From: CAKOSP01 sp044432745
GTDB lineage: Bacteria > Bacillota_I > Bacilli_A > RF39 > UBA660
Reading direction: 5' to 3'
Length of the DNA stretch: 64,000 nucleotides
NCBI GenBank assembly: GCA_044432745.1
Contig: JAWXUH010000001.1
Span: 238,857-302,856, forward strand
The position numbers were made by a program, and so were the translations under genes. Positions within the stretch are counted from its first letter, which is position 1. Each line of letters starts with the position of its first letter. This document shows positions 8,903 to 17,466 of the stretch, piece by piece. The notes beneath the pieces are model-generated. The model searched no databases. It was not told the DNA's origin and saw only the letters and a program-made list of their open reading frames with translations.

Positions 8903-9840
8903 TACACTGCATCCTCCTTACTTTCATACATAGAATCAATTAAATCAAATAAATCGCTTTCAAATGATTCTTCTTCTAAAGTCGGTTTAACCGCTTGCGA
9001 AGACTCTACTATTTCTTCAGTAGGTTGTTCATATGAATTAAATTCATACTGTTTTGTATCTTCTAATGATCCTTCATCACACTTTATTACGTGATCAGAA
9101 CTTGAGGATAAAAATTCGTCAATACTTTTTACTTTTTCTTCTTCTTGATAATTAGACAATCTTATTTCTGTTTTTTCTTCTCTTGTATTTACAATTTTTT
9201 CTTCTCTTGGATACATATCTGGATTAATTTGTCCATATGCTTTTTTTCTTACTGCATCTATATCTAAACTAGTCATTGTATCATCTATAGATCTTATATC
9301 ACTTGGCGAATAATCTTCATTCAATACGCCATATACTGGTGAAATTATTAAGGATGGTTTGAATTTTTTCTTTTCTTTTGAATCCACATATTCTTTTTTT
9401 TCTGTTCTTCTTGGATCATACATTTGTTGAGTAGTTACTTCTCTTTCATAATCATTATATCTAGCTTTTTCTACTCTGCTTGTAACACTTGTTTTTTGCT
9501 CAGGTCTTTCGATTCTTTCAGGTCTATTTGGCGTGTATGGCATACTACTTTTAAACTCATCTTCATCAAAATCTAAAAACGGTGATTGTGTTACCTTAGG
9601 TTGTTCTACTGGTTTAGGTATTATTTTCACATCATTGTTAACCTCTGGTACATTATTTACTATCGGTTTTACTGGTTTTTCTACAATTTTTTCCACTTTT
9701 ATTTCTTCAATTTTTGGCGGTATTATTTCCGGTGCAACTGTTCTTGTTGGTCTTATTTCATCTTGTTTAACAGGTACTTTTTCTATAATTTCTTCATCTT
9801 CATCAAATAACATATTTGTTATTTTTTCTATAAATTTCAT
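8902..9840 (-). CDS. Largely disordered protein of an envelope cluster
   Basis: I do not recognise this 312-residue protein. The first 15 residues (KFIEKITNMLFDEDEE) could form a membrane-contacting amphipathic helix. Then come a Pro/Lys/Val-rich stretch (about 25-90), an Arg/Glu-rich segment, and one ordered-looking motif KPSLIISPVYGVLNEDY near residue 165. The rest is acidic and polar. Such an architecture (terminal helix, long linkers, short conserved peptide) is common in division or envelope scaffold proteins, but that is inference. Start chosen at ATG 9840 behind AAAGGG rather than two TTG codons upstream. First gene of the YtxG/YtxH-like unit. Confidence 0.7.
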   Translation of the reverse strand: MKFIEKITNMLFDEDEEIIEKVPVKQDEIRPTRTVAPEIIPPKIEEIKVEKIVEKPVKPIVNNVPEVNNDVKIIPKPVEQPKVTQSPFLDFDEDEFKSSMPYTPNRPERIERPEQKTSVTSRVEKARYNDYEREVTTQQMYDPRRTEKKEYVDSKEKKKFKPSLIISPVYGVLNEDYSPSDIRSIDDTMTSLDIDAVRKKAYGQINPDMYPREEKIVNTREEKTEIRLSNYQEEEKVKSIDEFLSSSSDHVIKCDEGSLEDTKQYEFNSYEQPTEEIVESSQAVKPTLEEESFESDLFDLIDSMYESKEDAV

Positions 9841-9860
9841 CAACAATCTACCCTTTCAAA

Positions 9861-10454
9861 TTATTCTTTTTCTGTTTTAAACACTAAACTATTATTTGTG
9901 TCGTTAGTTTTAAATATATCGTAAATTTCCTCTGTGAAATTTAAAACGTCGTTACCTAGATAATTTTCTATTATTAAATCATTATAAGTAACACTATTTA
10001 AAATATTTATGGCATTAATTATTGCTAAATTCAAATCGTCAATATCTACCATTACTTCTATTTTAGCATAATTATACATAATTTCAATTAAATATTTGTC
10101 ATTTTCTTGAATATTTACTTCAATATAGCTAATTTTATCATTTATTTCATACTTTGATGAATAAAAACTATCTTTATTAACTTCGTAATAATTTCCTATA
10201 TTATTATAGTAACTAACAATATCTACATAAAAATAATAATTATATCTATTTGTTGATATAACTTCAATATAACTTTCATTTACATCAACTTGCATCATAC
10301 TTGGTAAATTATATTTGTATCCTGTTCTGTATGTATTAGCTTTTTTTACTTCTGATGAAAACAATCCCATTATTTCATCAACTGCCATTTCATTTATATT
10401 CTGACAACCACTTAATAAAAAAACACATATAAACAATACTGCAATTTTTTTCAT
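9861..10454 (-). CDS. Putative lipoprotein
   Basis: 197 residues with a signal peptide ending in the lipobox LLSGC (Cys17), so probably lipid-anchored outside the cell membrane. The mature part is rich in Asn, Tyr and Ile, with no motif that I recognise. AAGGAG precedes the ATG. It is 20 bp upstream of the disordered envelope protein gene and may be cotranscribed with it. Confidence 0.75.
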   Translation of the reverse strand: MKKIAVLFICVFLLSGCQNINEMAVDEIMGLFSSEVKKANTYRTGYKYNLPSMMQVDVNESYIEVISTNRYNYYFYVDIVSYYNNIGNYYEVNKDSFYSSKYEINDKISYIEVNIQENDKYLIEIMYNYAKIEVMVDIDDLNLAIINAINILNSVTYNDLIIENYLGNDVLNFTEEIYDIFKTNDTNNSLVFKTEKE

Positions 10455-10489
10455 ACAAAAATACTCCTTAAAATTATTATATCAAAAAA

Positions 10490-10529
10490 AAATAAAAATA
10501 GAAACATTATTTGTAAAGTAATGTTTCTA
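10490..10529 (-). terminator. Rho-independent terminator after trmB
   Basis: An 11-bp perfect stem, TAGAAACATTA with its complement, a 9-nt loop and a long T-rich tail on the minus strand. Confidence 0.9.
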
Positions 10530-10532
10530 TTT

Positions 10533-11135
10533 CTATTTTTTTACATATGTATATTTTATTTTTGTACCTATGCTGCTGAATTTTTTTTCATACTCTGTCA
10601 TAACATTGTCCATGTCTGTAGAGTGTAAATCTCTTATCTCGTCTACAATTTCATATCCATACTCTTTAAAACTTGGAATGCTATAATTAAACAAATCTTC
10701 ATTATCTGTTTTCATTTTAATATAACAGTCATTTTTAAATAATGAATCATACACTTTTAACTGATTGTGATGCGTTAATCTTCTTTTAGCATGTCTATCT
10801 TTTGGCCAAGGGTCCGAGAAATTCAAATATATTAAATCTATTTTCCCTTCTAATTCTTCAATTGAATTTGCTACATCCATTACTAACACTAAAACGTTAC
10901 TAAGATTTTCTTCTTTTATTTTCTTTATTGCAATTGATGCTACTGCACTATATTTTTCCATACCAATAAAATTTATATTTGGATATTTTTTAGCCATACC
11001 AATTACAAAATCACCTTTACCCATTCCAACCTCTAGATGTACAGGATTTTCGTTTTTAAAACCAATTTCTTTTTCATAATAAAATTCACAAGCATTTAAT
11101 ACTTCTTCTTTATCTTTAGGATTTCTCATTCTCAT
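10533..11135 (-). CDS. trmB: tRNA (guanine-N7-)-methyltransferase
   Basis: Methylates G46 of tRNAs using S-adenosylmethionine. The 200-residue protein has the SAM-binding motif EVGMGKGDFV, the acidic FIGMEKYS strand, and the TrmB signature NFSDPWPKDRHAKRRLTH. KMKTDNEDLF near the C-terminus is also typical. Length is normal for Firmicutes TrmB. It is a single-gene unit with its own strong terminator, divergent from the coiled-coil gene at 11183. Confidence 0.95.
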   Translation of the reverse strand: MRMRNPKDKEEVLNACEFYYEKEIGFKNENPVHLEVGMGKGDFVIGMAKKYPNINFIGMEKYSAVASIAIKKIKEENLSNVLVLVMDVANSIEELEGKIDLIYLNFSDPWPKDRHAKRRLTHHNQLKVYDSLFKNDCYIKMKTDNEDLFNYSIPSFKEYGYEIVDEIRDLHSTDMDNVMTEYEKKFSSIGTKIKYTYVKK

Positions 11136-11182
11136 AATATCACAACTTTCTTTTTTACATATAATGTTTTAGGAGGAATTTA

Positions 11183-11530
11183 ATGAAAAAAAATAGAGCT
11201 TCGTTTTTTAACGATCAAATAGATTATGCTCAAATTAATTCAAATGTATATAATCAAAATGTACCAAATCAAATGATGCCACAAAATTTTAACCAAGGAC
11301 AAATGCCACCTCAACCAAATATGAGCATGCAATCACAATTTTATGCTGGAGTAAATCCCAATATAATGCAACCTAATACAAATATTGAAACAACAGACCT
11401 AGAATCAAGATTAGCTAAAATTGAAAGACAACTAAGTAGAATTGATCATAGACTTTCTAAATTAGAAAATCAAAACACTATTTCAACTAACGATTTTGAT
11501 TCAAACATAAATGATATGTACATGATTTAA
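11183..11530 (+). CDS. Small Asn/Gln/Pro-rich protein with C-terminal coiled coil
   Basis: 115 residues, not recognised. The first 65 are low-complexity (Asn, Gln, Met, Pro; for example MMPQNFNQGQMPPQPNMSMQ). Residues about 75-98 (LESRLAKIERQLSRIDHRLSKLEN) fall into regular heptads that predict a coiled coil. AGGAGG lies 6 nt before the ATG. Proteins of this composition are frequent in spore coats, and the convergent neighbour is cse60, but that link is only contextual. Its stop codon overlaps the stop of cse60 on the other strand. Confidence 0.7.
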   Translation: MKKNRASFFNDQIDYAQINSNVYNQNVPNQMMPQNFNQGQMPPQPNMSMQSQFYAGVNPNIMQPNTNIETTDLESRLAKIERQLSRIDHRLSKLENQNTISTNDFDSNINDMYMI

Positions 11531-11697
11531 TTATATAATACCATCGCACTAAAACAATATATCTGTTCTTCTCCAGATATACCTATAGTTACACCGAACT
11601 TGATATCTATTATATCACCTTCTACACTACTTAGAAAGACATTTAAAGAATTTTCTAAATCTTTTTCGTGCGCTTCGTCAAACATTTTCACTTTCAT
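11527..11697 (-). CDS. Sporulation protein Cse60 family
   Basis: 56 codons. The product starts MKVKMFDEAHEKDLENSLN and ends with EQIYCFSAMVLYN. This matches the Cse60 pattern: an N-terminal acidic helix, a central DIIDIKF strand and a C-terminal YCFSAM motif. In Bacillus, cse60 is under sigma-E control; its function is unknown. GGTGAT is 4 nt from the ATG. The stop codons of this gene and of the convergent 11183 gene overlap by 3 bases. The family call is from memory of the motif pattern. Confidence 0.75.
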   Translation of the reverse strand: MKVKMFDEAHEKDLENSLNVFLSSVEGDIIDIKFGVTIGISGEEQIYCFSAMVLYN

Positions 11698-11745
11698 TTT
11701 ATCACCATCTTAATTTTATATTGTTTTTTTGAAAAAAAATGTCAT

Positions 11746-11774
11746 AAAAAAAAGAATCTAATACGATTCTTTTT
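11746..11774 (-). terminator. Rho-independent terminator after the LCP gene
   Basis: A 10-bp stem, AAAAAGAATC with its complement, 6-nt loop and a T tail on the minus strand, starting at the LCP stop codon. Confidence 0.9.
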
Positions 11775-13186
11775 TAATTTAATGCATCTTTTATAATTTC
11801 TTTTGCTTCTGCTAATGAATTACTATCTTGTAGTAAAACTGATAATTTTTGTGACGGATAAGAATATGTATATTCAGATGATCCGTACCCATTAATTACA
11901 TAATTACTAGTCTTCCATGTAGAAAAATCAGATAGTTGCATTTTTACTAAACTTGTTATATCTTTATCTGTAAAACTTGTTGCAAATGAAGAAGATAACG
12001 AAGATAAAATATTAGTATAATTTAATAATATATCTGGTGATGATGCAGCTTTTATTATTCCGTTAATTACTAACTGTTGATTATATGCTCTATCTATATC
12101 ACCTTTTGGTAAATTATATCTTTCTCTTGAAAATTCTAATGCTTTTTCTCCATCAAGTATATTTATACCTTTTGTATAACAATTTGTCCATGAACAGAAA
12201 TCCATTACACTATTTACTTCTATAGGTCCAATTATATCTACAAAATCAACTACTGTACTAAAATTAATTTTTACATAATGATCAATTTCTATATCTAATA
12301 AATTTTCTATTGCTCCTATTGATACGTCTAATCCATATACACCAGCATGAGTAAGTTTATCTTTCAAACTTCCATATCCTGGCAATTCAACATAGTAATC
12401 ACGTGGAATAGACACAAGTGATATTTCTTTATCTATTGGATCTACTACAGCTAACATGTTAACGTCACTTCTTCCAGTTAAACTTATATTTCCATATTTG
12501 TCAAAACCTGTTATATATACAATAAATGATTCATTTGTAACATTTTTTTCTGATTGAGAAATTACGTTATCTACTGCTATTCCATACTCTTTTAAAAGTA
12601 CTAATCCTTCAAGTACTTCTGGATCATTTTCTTCTATTAATTCATATTGAGAATCACTTATAATTAATCCAGATATTTCACTATCAAGTGCTACTATCAT
12701 TTCATATGTACTGCTATATCCCACGTTTACAGAGTCAATATCTTCATTTAATTTTTCCATTACCATATCTATGTTGTTAATATCTAAATTTTCATAACCT
12801 ATATTTTCACCATCAAGTTGGTCTACTTCTGTTATTTCACTTTCTTCTGATACATATAACTGATATGTGTGTGAATTATAATTATTATTATTTACTGCCT
12901 CAAAAAAATTAACTGTAGATGTAAAATAATGTTCTATTAATGATACTCCTATATATAATGCTACTATCATTATTGACATTAAAACTTCTTTTATTATTAC
13001 CGTCATTTCTTTCGTATTTTTAAATCTAATACATAAGTATATATTAATTAAAATTAATACTGCTCCTATTACAATCATAAATGCATCTGGTATTATATTT
13101 ACATTTATTAATGTATATAGAAAATATAAATTAATTAACGTACATATCACAGACAATGTTACGTCTAAAACTTTTTTTATTTTCAT
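11774..13186 (-). CDS. LytR-CpsA-Psr (LCP) family protein
   Basis: LCP enzymes transfer undecaprenyl-linked polymers such as teichoic acids or capsule onto peptidoglycan. The 470-residue protein has three membrane helices in the first 90 residues, an extra ~130-residue extracytoplasmic region, and the LCP domain (about 225-410). Visible LCP marks are VSIPRDYYVELPGYG, KLTHAGVYG, and the Arg-rich ALEFSRERYNLPKGDIDRAYNQ split by a few residues, which carry the pyrophosphate-binding arginines and aspartates. It is a monocistronic unit with its own promoter and terminator. Confidence 0.9.
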   Translation of the reverse strand: MKIKKVLDVTLSVICTLINLYFLYTLINVNIIPDAFMIVIGAVLILINIYLCIRFKNTKEMTVIIKEVLMSIMIVALYIGVSLIEHYFTSTVNFFEAVNNNNYNSHTYQLYVSEESEITEVDQLDGENIGYENLDINNIDMVMEKLNEDIDSVNVGYSSTYEMIVALDSEISGLIISDSQYELIEENDPEVLEGLVLLKEYGIAVDNVISQSEKNVTNESFIVYITGFDKYGNISLTGRSDVNMLAVVDPIDKEISLVSIPRDYYVELPGYGSLKDKLTHAGVYGLDVSIGAIENLLDIEIDHYVKINFSTVVDFVDIIGPIEVNSVMDFCSWTNCYTKGINILDGEKALEFSRERYNLPKGDIDRAYNQQLVINGIIKAASSPDILLNYTNILSSLSSSFATSFTDKDITSLVKMQLSDFSTWKTSNYVINGYGSSEYTYSYPSQKLSVLLQDSNSLAEAKEIIKDALN

Positions 13187-13220
13187 TTAATTTGATAACT
13201 CCAATCTTCAATATGATTAG

Positions 13221-13248
13221 ATTATATCATATTTTAGTCCTAAATCAA
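13221..13248 (-). promoter_or_regulatory. Sigma-A promoter of the LCP gene
   Basis: Minus-strand TTGATT (13243-13248) and a perfect TATAAT (13221-13226), 16 bp apart, with TG before the -10. Confidence 0.8.
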
Positions 13249-13279
13249 CTAAATGTGCACTATATTTACTCTAGTATTA

Positions 13280-14320
13280 TTATTTTTTAGTTTCTTGGTT
13301 ATCTGTTTTAAATTTATAATAATTTCTAACTTTTAAATTTATTTCTTCAAATATATCCTTATTTTCTTTCAAAAATAATTTAGTATTTTCTTTTCCTTGA
13401 CCTATCTTTTTTTCATTATAAGCATACCATGCACCAGATTTATCTATAACATTTATATCACTAGCTAAATCTATTAGTTCTCCTTCTTTTGATATACCTT
13501 CTCCATAAACAATATCTACACTCGCTATTTTAAAAGGTGGCGCTACTTTATTTTTAACTACTTTTATATTTGTTTTGTTCCCAGATATTTGATCTCCTAT
13601 TTTTATTTGTTCTCCCCTTCTGATATCTAGTCTAATTGAAGAATAAAATTTTAAAGCTCTTCCTCCAGGAGTTACTTCAGGATTACCAAACATTATGCCA
13701 ACTTTTTCTCTTAATTGATTTATAAATATGGCAGTAGTATTTGTTTTATTCATTATTCCAGATAACTTTCTTAATGCTTGACTCATTAATCTTGCTTGTA
13801 ACCCAACATGAGAATCACCCATTTCACCATCAATTTCAGCTTGAGGTACTAACGCTGCTACAGAATCAATTACTATTAAATCAATAGCATTACTTCTTAC
13901 TAAGGCCTCACATATTTCTAAAGCTTGTTCTCCTGTATCTGGTTGTGATAATAAAAGTTCGTTTATATCAACACCTAAATTTCTTGCATATACCGGATCA
14001 AGAGCATGCTCTGCATCTATAAATGCTGCCTTACCTCCATCTTTTTGAACAGATGCTATTGCTTCAAGTGCTAATGTTGTTTTACCTCCAGATTCAGGTC
14101 CATATATTTCTATTATTCTTCCTTTGGGGTAACCACCAACTCCAAGTGCTACATCTAGCGCTAAAGATCCACTTGATATAACCTCTACATTTACGTGTTC
14201 TGTCTCACCTAATCTCATAACAGCTCCTGCTCCAAATTGTTTTTCTATATCTGCAAGTACTGCTTCTAAATCTTTGTCTCTAGATTTATTTTTTTCTTCT
14301 AATTCTTTTTTTATTTTCAT
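13280..14320 (-). CDS. recA: Recombinase RecA
   Basis: Forms filaments on single-stranded DNA, drives strand exchange and triggers the SOS cleavage of LexA. The 346-residue protein has Walker A GPESGGKTT (74-82), the DLIVIDSVAALVP Walker B segment, the L2-adjacent INQLREKVGIMFGNPE, and GGRALKFYSS. It is complete and of normal length. A clear ribosome site (AAAGGAA) precedes the ATG. I found no obvious LexA box in the 100 bp upstream. Confidence 0.98.
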   Translation of the reverse strand: MKIKKELEEKNKSRDKDLEAVLADIEKQFGAGAVMRLGETEHVNVEVISSGSLALDVALGVGGYPKGRIIEIYGPESGGKTTLALEAIASVQKDGGKAAFIDAEHALDPVYARNLGVDINELLLSQPDTGEQALEICEALVRSNAIDLIVIDSVAALVPQAEIDGEMGDSHVGLQARLMSQALRKLSGIMNKTNTTAIFINQLREKVGIMFGNPEVTPGGRALKFYSSIRLDIRRGEQIKIGDQISGNKTNIKVVKNKVAPPFKIASVDIVYGEGISKEGELIDLASDINVIDKSGAWYAYNEKKIGQGKENTKLFLKENKDIFEEINLKVRNYYKFKTDNQETKK

Positions 14321-14422
14321 TTGTAGATTCCTTTTCTTAAGACATAATTTTATCTTATATATATATTGTTACCTTATTTTTTTTCATTTCCTTTAAATTT
14401 TTAAAAAAAAGAAAAAATTATA

Positions 14423-15313
14423 CTAATTTCTTCTATTTATACTTATTAATTCCACATCTTCAGTTAATTGTTTTATTCTCTCTATTATTCTTCTTGCTTT
14501 TACATTATCTTCATTATTTCTTGTCATTGACAAATGTGCTTCTAATTCTTTTATATTGAAATTCGAAGTAAAGAATGTTGATAAACCTTCATTCATTCTA
14601 TACTGAAGTATTGCTCCAAGTATCTCATCTCTTCCCCAATCTGTTACTTTCTCTGCTCCAATATCATCTATCATTAACAGTGGTACTGATTTTAAATAGT
14701 TCACTTTGCTATCTAGTAAAGAAAAATCGTCTCTTAAGCTTCTTAATAATTCAGGAAAATATATAATTACACCTTCTACATTTTTCTTTTCTTTTAATTC
14801 ATTAAACAAACAAGATATTAAAAATGATTTTCCTGCTCCAAATGATCCATGTAAATATAAACCTTTTATATTTTTATTATAATCAAAATCATCATAAAAT
14901 TGCTTTAAAAATTTTATTACTTTTACTCTATTTTTGTCTTTCAAATCTATATCTTTCATTCTTGAATTTTCTAAAACGTTACGCGATTTTTCATTTATTT
15001 CTCTATCTTTTATAAATTTCTTTTGATATTTACAAGGTGTATATGCAAATCTAACTTTTCCATCAATATTTTGCGGAAAATATATATGTCCTATTAAATT
15101 ATTTTTACATGAAAATATTCCCTTACAATCACTGCATAATTTTAATTCTTCAACTGTATCATTTATTTTAGTTATATTTTTTCTTATTTCTTCTTTTTCT
15201 ACACCTAATCTAGCAACTAATTTTTTAAAATCTTCATTTTTTAATGATATTTCTAATTCTTTATCTATTTTTTTTTGTATATCTTTTATTTTAGATACTT
15301 CCATTTTATCCAT
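14423..15313 (-). CDS. dnaI: Primosomal helicase loader DnaI
   Basis: Loads the replicative helicase at oriC and during restart, working with DnaB and DnaD in Firmicutes. The 296-residue protein has an N-terminal zinc-binding region with Cys60, Cys63, Cys69, His76 and Cys94, then an AAA+ domain with Walker A GSFGAGKS (156-163) and Walker B PLLMIDDIGAE. The order DnaB-DnaI is the standard Bacilli arrangement. Its first base is the last base of the dnaB stop codon, and the ribosome site AAAGGAG lies inside dnaB. Confidence 0.95.
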   Translation of the reverse strand: MDKMEVSKIKDIQKKIDKELEISLKNEDFKKLVARLGVEKEEIRKNITKINDTVEELKLCSDCKGIFSCKNNLIGHIYFPQNIDGKVRFAYTPCKYQKKFIKDREINEKSRNVLENSRMKDIDLKDKNRVKVIKFLKQFYDDFDYNKNIKGLYLHGSFGAGKSFLISCLFNELKEKKNVEGVIIYFPELLRSLRDDFSLLDSKVNYLKSVPLLMIDDIGAEKVTDWGRDEILGAILQYRMNEGLSTFFTSNFNIKELEAHLSMTRNNEDNVKARRIIERIKQLTEDVELISINRRN

Positions 15314-16575
15314 TAGTTAAACTCCTTTAATAATTCTTTTAATTCTTCTTCTTCTTCTTTTGTAACATCTTTTTTTTCTATTGTATCATTAAACCATACT
15401 GGTTTTTTTACATCTTTTTTAACTGATACATTTTTTTGATAACTTTTATGTTCTTTTTCCGCAAACTCCATTGCATCTTTTGCAGTTTTTAAATCTGCTC
15501 TTTTCCACTGACCTGCTATAGTTTCTATATATGCACTTACTAATCTATTGTTATTTTTTCTAAGAACGTAATCCAGAAGAACATTAACAACTGCCGGTGG
15601 CATTTCCATTTCTATTAATAATAATTCTAATATTTTTAAATCCCTTGCACTTGGCTTTATACCTTTGTTTTTACTTTTTAAGAAATCGTATGGAGTTATA
15701 TTATCAAACATAGCTATTACTCTACCTTTTTTAGAACTATCTCCTTCAGGAGATTTCAAATATTCAGGTTGAGTTCTATATACTATTATAGGTAATGAAT
15801 TATTGTTTATTTGATACATTTTACGAGTAGCTTTTCTCAAAGCTTCCTTGTCTATCATATTAAACTCATTTAAGACTGTTCTAATAATCCCACTCATTTT
15901 AAGAGTGTCTATATCGTAAATAAATGCAAGTAAATTTATTAATTCTCTTGTTTTTTTATTGAATGCTTTGTCATTTATTACACCTTTTGGAATACTTGAT
16001 ATTAATAACTCAAAATCTATTTTTTCATTTACTTGTATTGCATTATTTTTCTTTTGACTATATTCTCCGTCACTAAACTTAGCTACGTTATATACTTCAT
16101 CTAATTTTTTTGTTATTTCTGAAAATTCTTTTACATCAACACTTGGTCTTTTATGTATAAGTTGTAATCTTTCATACTCTTCTTTACCTATATTATTATA
16201 TAAAACTACATTTAATATAGGATGTTTTAAAAATTCATTTGGACTTAATGGTGAATATAATTCATAAACATATTCATTTACACTTCCACATTTTACAAAT
16301 GACTTTAACAAACCCATTGATTCTAAAGATTCTCTTGCAGATTTTACATCGTTTAAATTACATTTTAATATCGACATTAAATGATGATGATTTAATTTTC
16401 TACTAATTATTTCTAGTGTCTCTAAATCTTGCCATAATGTTAAATATAAACTAGTACTAACTGGACCTATTATCGGTTCATAAAATGATATCAATATCTT
16501 TCGATCATAATCTGTAAGTATTGTTTTATTCACAACTAAATATATGTCTGCTGGTAAAAGTGTATATTCTTGCAT
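15313..16575 (-). CDS. dnaB: Replication initiation/membrane attachment protein DnaB (Bacillus type)
   Basis: Helicase co-loader of Firmicutes, not the replicative helicase. The 420-residue protein starts with a DDBH1 winged-helix region (about 1-170) and has a DDBH2-like helical domain (about 290-370) including TPYDFLKSKNKG and the AGQWKRADLKTAKDAMEF stretch. A charged tail (VTKEEEEELKELLKEFN) ends it. It forms an operon with dnaI from a promoter at 16611-16639. Family assignment comes from length, order and the C-terminal motif. Confidence 0.93.
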   Translation of the reverse strand: MQEYTLLPADIYLVVNKTILTDYDRKILISFYEPIIGPVSTSLYLTLWQDLETLEIISRKLNHHHLMSILKCNLNDVKSARESLESMGLLKSFVKCGSVNEYVYELYSPLSPNEFLKHPILNVVLYNNIGKEEYERLQLIHKRPSVDVKEFSEITKKLDEVYNVAKFSDGEYSQKKNNAIQVNEKIDFELLISSIPKGVINDKAFNKKTRELINLLAFIYDIDTLKMSGIIRTVLNEFNMIDKEALRKATRKMYQINNNSLPIIVYRTQPEYLKSPEGDSSKKGRVIAMFDNITPYDFLKSKNKGIKPSARDLKILELLLIEMEMPPAVVNVLLDYVLRKNNNRLVSAYIETIAGQWKRADLKTAKDAMEFAEKEHKSYQKNVSVKKDVKKPVWFNDTIEKKDVTKEEEEELKELLKEFN

Positions 16576-16610
16576 ATCAAATCTCCTTTAAAAATTATTA
16601 TATATAAAAA

Positions 16611-16639
16611 ACTATAAATATACAATATAATAATGTAAA
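16611..16639 (-). promoter_or_regulatory. Sigma-A promoter of dnaB-dnaI
   Basis: Minus-strand TTTACA (16634-16639), 17 bp, TATAGT (16611-16616). It follows the terminator of the upstream tRNA gene. Confidence 0.7.
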
Positions 16640-16651
16640 TATTTTTTAAAA

Positions 16652-16679
16652 TAAAAAAAAATCAATTAAAAATTGATTT
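16652..16679 (-). terminator. Rho-independent terminator of tRNA-Ala
   Basis: A 9-bp perfect stem, AAATCAATT with its complement, a 3-nt loop and nine T on the minus strand, 12 bp after the tRNA 3' end. Confidence 0.9.
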
Positions 16680-16690
16680 CTATTGCTATT

Positions 16691-16767
16691 TGGTGGAGAA
16701 TAAGGGACTCGAACCCACGACCCCCTGCGTGCAAGGCAGGTGCTCTAGCCATCTGAGCTAATTCCCC
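16691..16767 (-). tRNA. tRNA-Ala (anticodon UGC)
   Basis: A complete cloverleaf with the 3' CCA encoded. The acceptor stem is GGGGAAT/ATTCTCC with A73 and the G3:U70 pair that identifies alanine. The D arm GCTC...GAGC, an anticodon stem CCTGC/GCAGG around TGC, and the T loop TTCGAGT are clear. The T stem (GTGGG/CCCTT) has one T.T mismatch and one G.T pair. It has its own promoter and terminator. Confidence 0.96.
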
Positions 16768-16779
16768 AAAAGCAAGACT

Positions 16780-16808
16780 ATTGTATCATAATCTTTTTTA
16801 CTTTGCAA
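16780..16808 (-). promoter_or_regulatory. Sigma-A promoter of tRNA-Ala
   Basis: Minus-strand TTGCAA (16803-16808), 17 bp, TACAAT (16780-16785), with TG one base before the -10. It starts just after the rpoZ stop. Confidence 0.75.
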
Positions 16809-16813
16809 TACTT

Positions 16814-17008
16814 TTATTTAATTTTTATCATTTTTTCTTCAAGTTCTTCCATTGCTCTTCCAAGTTCTTTTTTATTTTTATATTCATTAGTTTTAAATTG
16901 ATAATGATTAAATTCAAGCATTTGCTTACTTCTTTGACTAATAACATGCACTAATTTATACTTTGAATCTACTATTGTTAATAGTTTGTCAATAGATGGA
17001 TCTAACAT
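16814..17008 (-). CDS. rpoZ: RNA polymerase omega subunit
   Basis: Small subunit that helps fold and hold the beta' subunit. The 64-residue product begins MLDPSIDKLLTIVDSKYKLV and ends with a GRAMEELEEKMIKI helix, both characteristic of short Firmicutes omega. The middle (SQRSKQMLEFNHYQFKTN) is divergent. It is not beside gmk, its usual partner, in this window. GGGAGTGAT precedes the ATG. Confidence 0.85.
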   Translation of the reverse strand: MLDPSIDKLLTIVDSKYKLVHVISQRSKQMLEFNHYQFKTNEYKNKKELGRAMEELEEKMIKIK

Positions 17009-17091
17009 ATAATCACTCCCTTACTAATTTATTTTACTATAATTTTCTTCATTTAATAACTTTATACAAAAAAATTTACACTTTTTTACAT

Positions 17092-17424
17092 TTAAACTTC
17101 TAAAATTGTTGCAGTGTATTCATTATTTGTATTAACTATTTTTATTTGCAAATTTTCTTTTTCTTCACTTTGTGTTATTAAACCATTTTGTATTAAATCT
17201 TCTAAATATATATATACTACACTTGTTTCTTCAAATATATCCTCATTAATCGTTGCATATAGTTCAGCTTGCATTTCTATTAAAGAATAATAATTTTCTT
17301 GAGCTAACTGATCATAATCAACTTCAAATGCAGATGATACTTCTACAATACTAATTAAATATATTGCACTAAATACAACTATAACTATAAATATCTCAAC
17401 ATTTGTAAAACCTTTATTATTCAT
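17092..17424 (-). CDS. Type IV pilin-like / prepilin N-terminal protein
   Basis: 110 residues with a prepilin-type N-terminus: a short leader MNNKG, then FTNVEIFIVIVVFSAIYLIS with Glu at +5 and a hydrophobic helix. That is the site cut by prepilin peptidase in pseudopilins and competence pilins. The remaining ~80 residues are acidic and have no recognisable fold. The start is ATG 17424 behind AGGTGAT; a GTG upstream lies in the ribosome site. No pilus assembly gene is in the window, so the role is open. Confidence 0.7.
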   Translation of the reverse strand: MNNKGFTNVEIFIVIVVFSAIYLISIVEVSSAFEVDYDQLAQENYYSLIEMQAELYATINEDIFEETSVVYIYLEDLIQNGLITQSEEKENLQIKIVNTNNEYTATILEV

Positions 17425-17466
17425 TTTTATCACCTAGATACAATTATACAACAAATAAAAAAAAAA

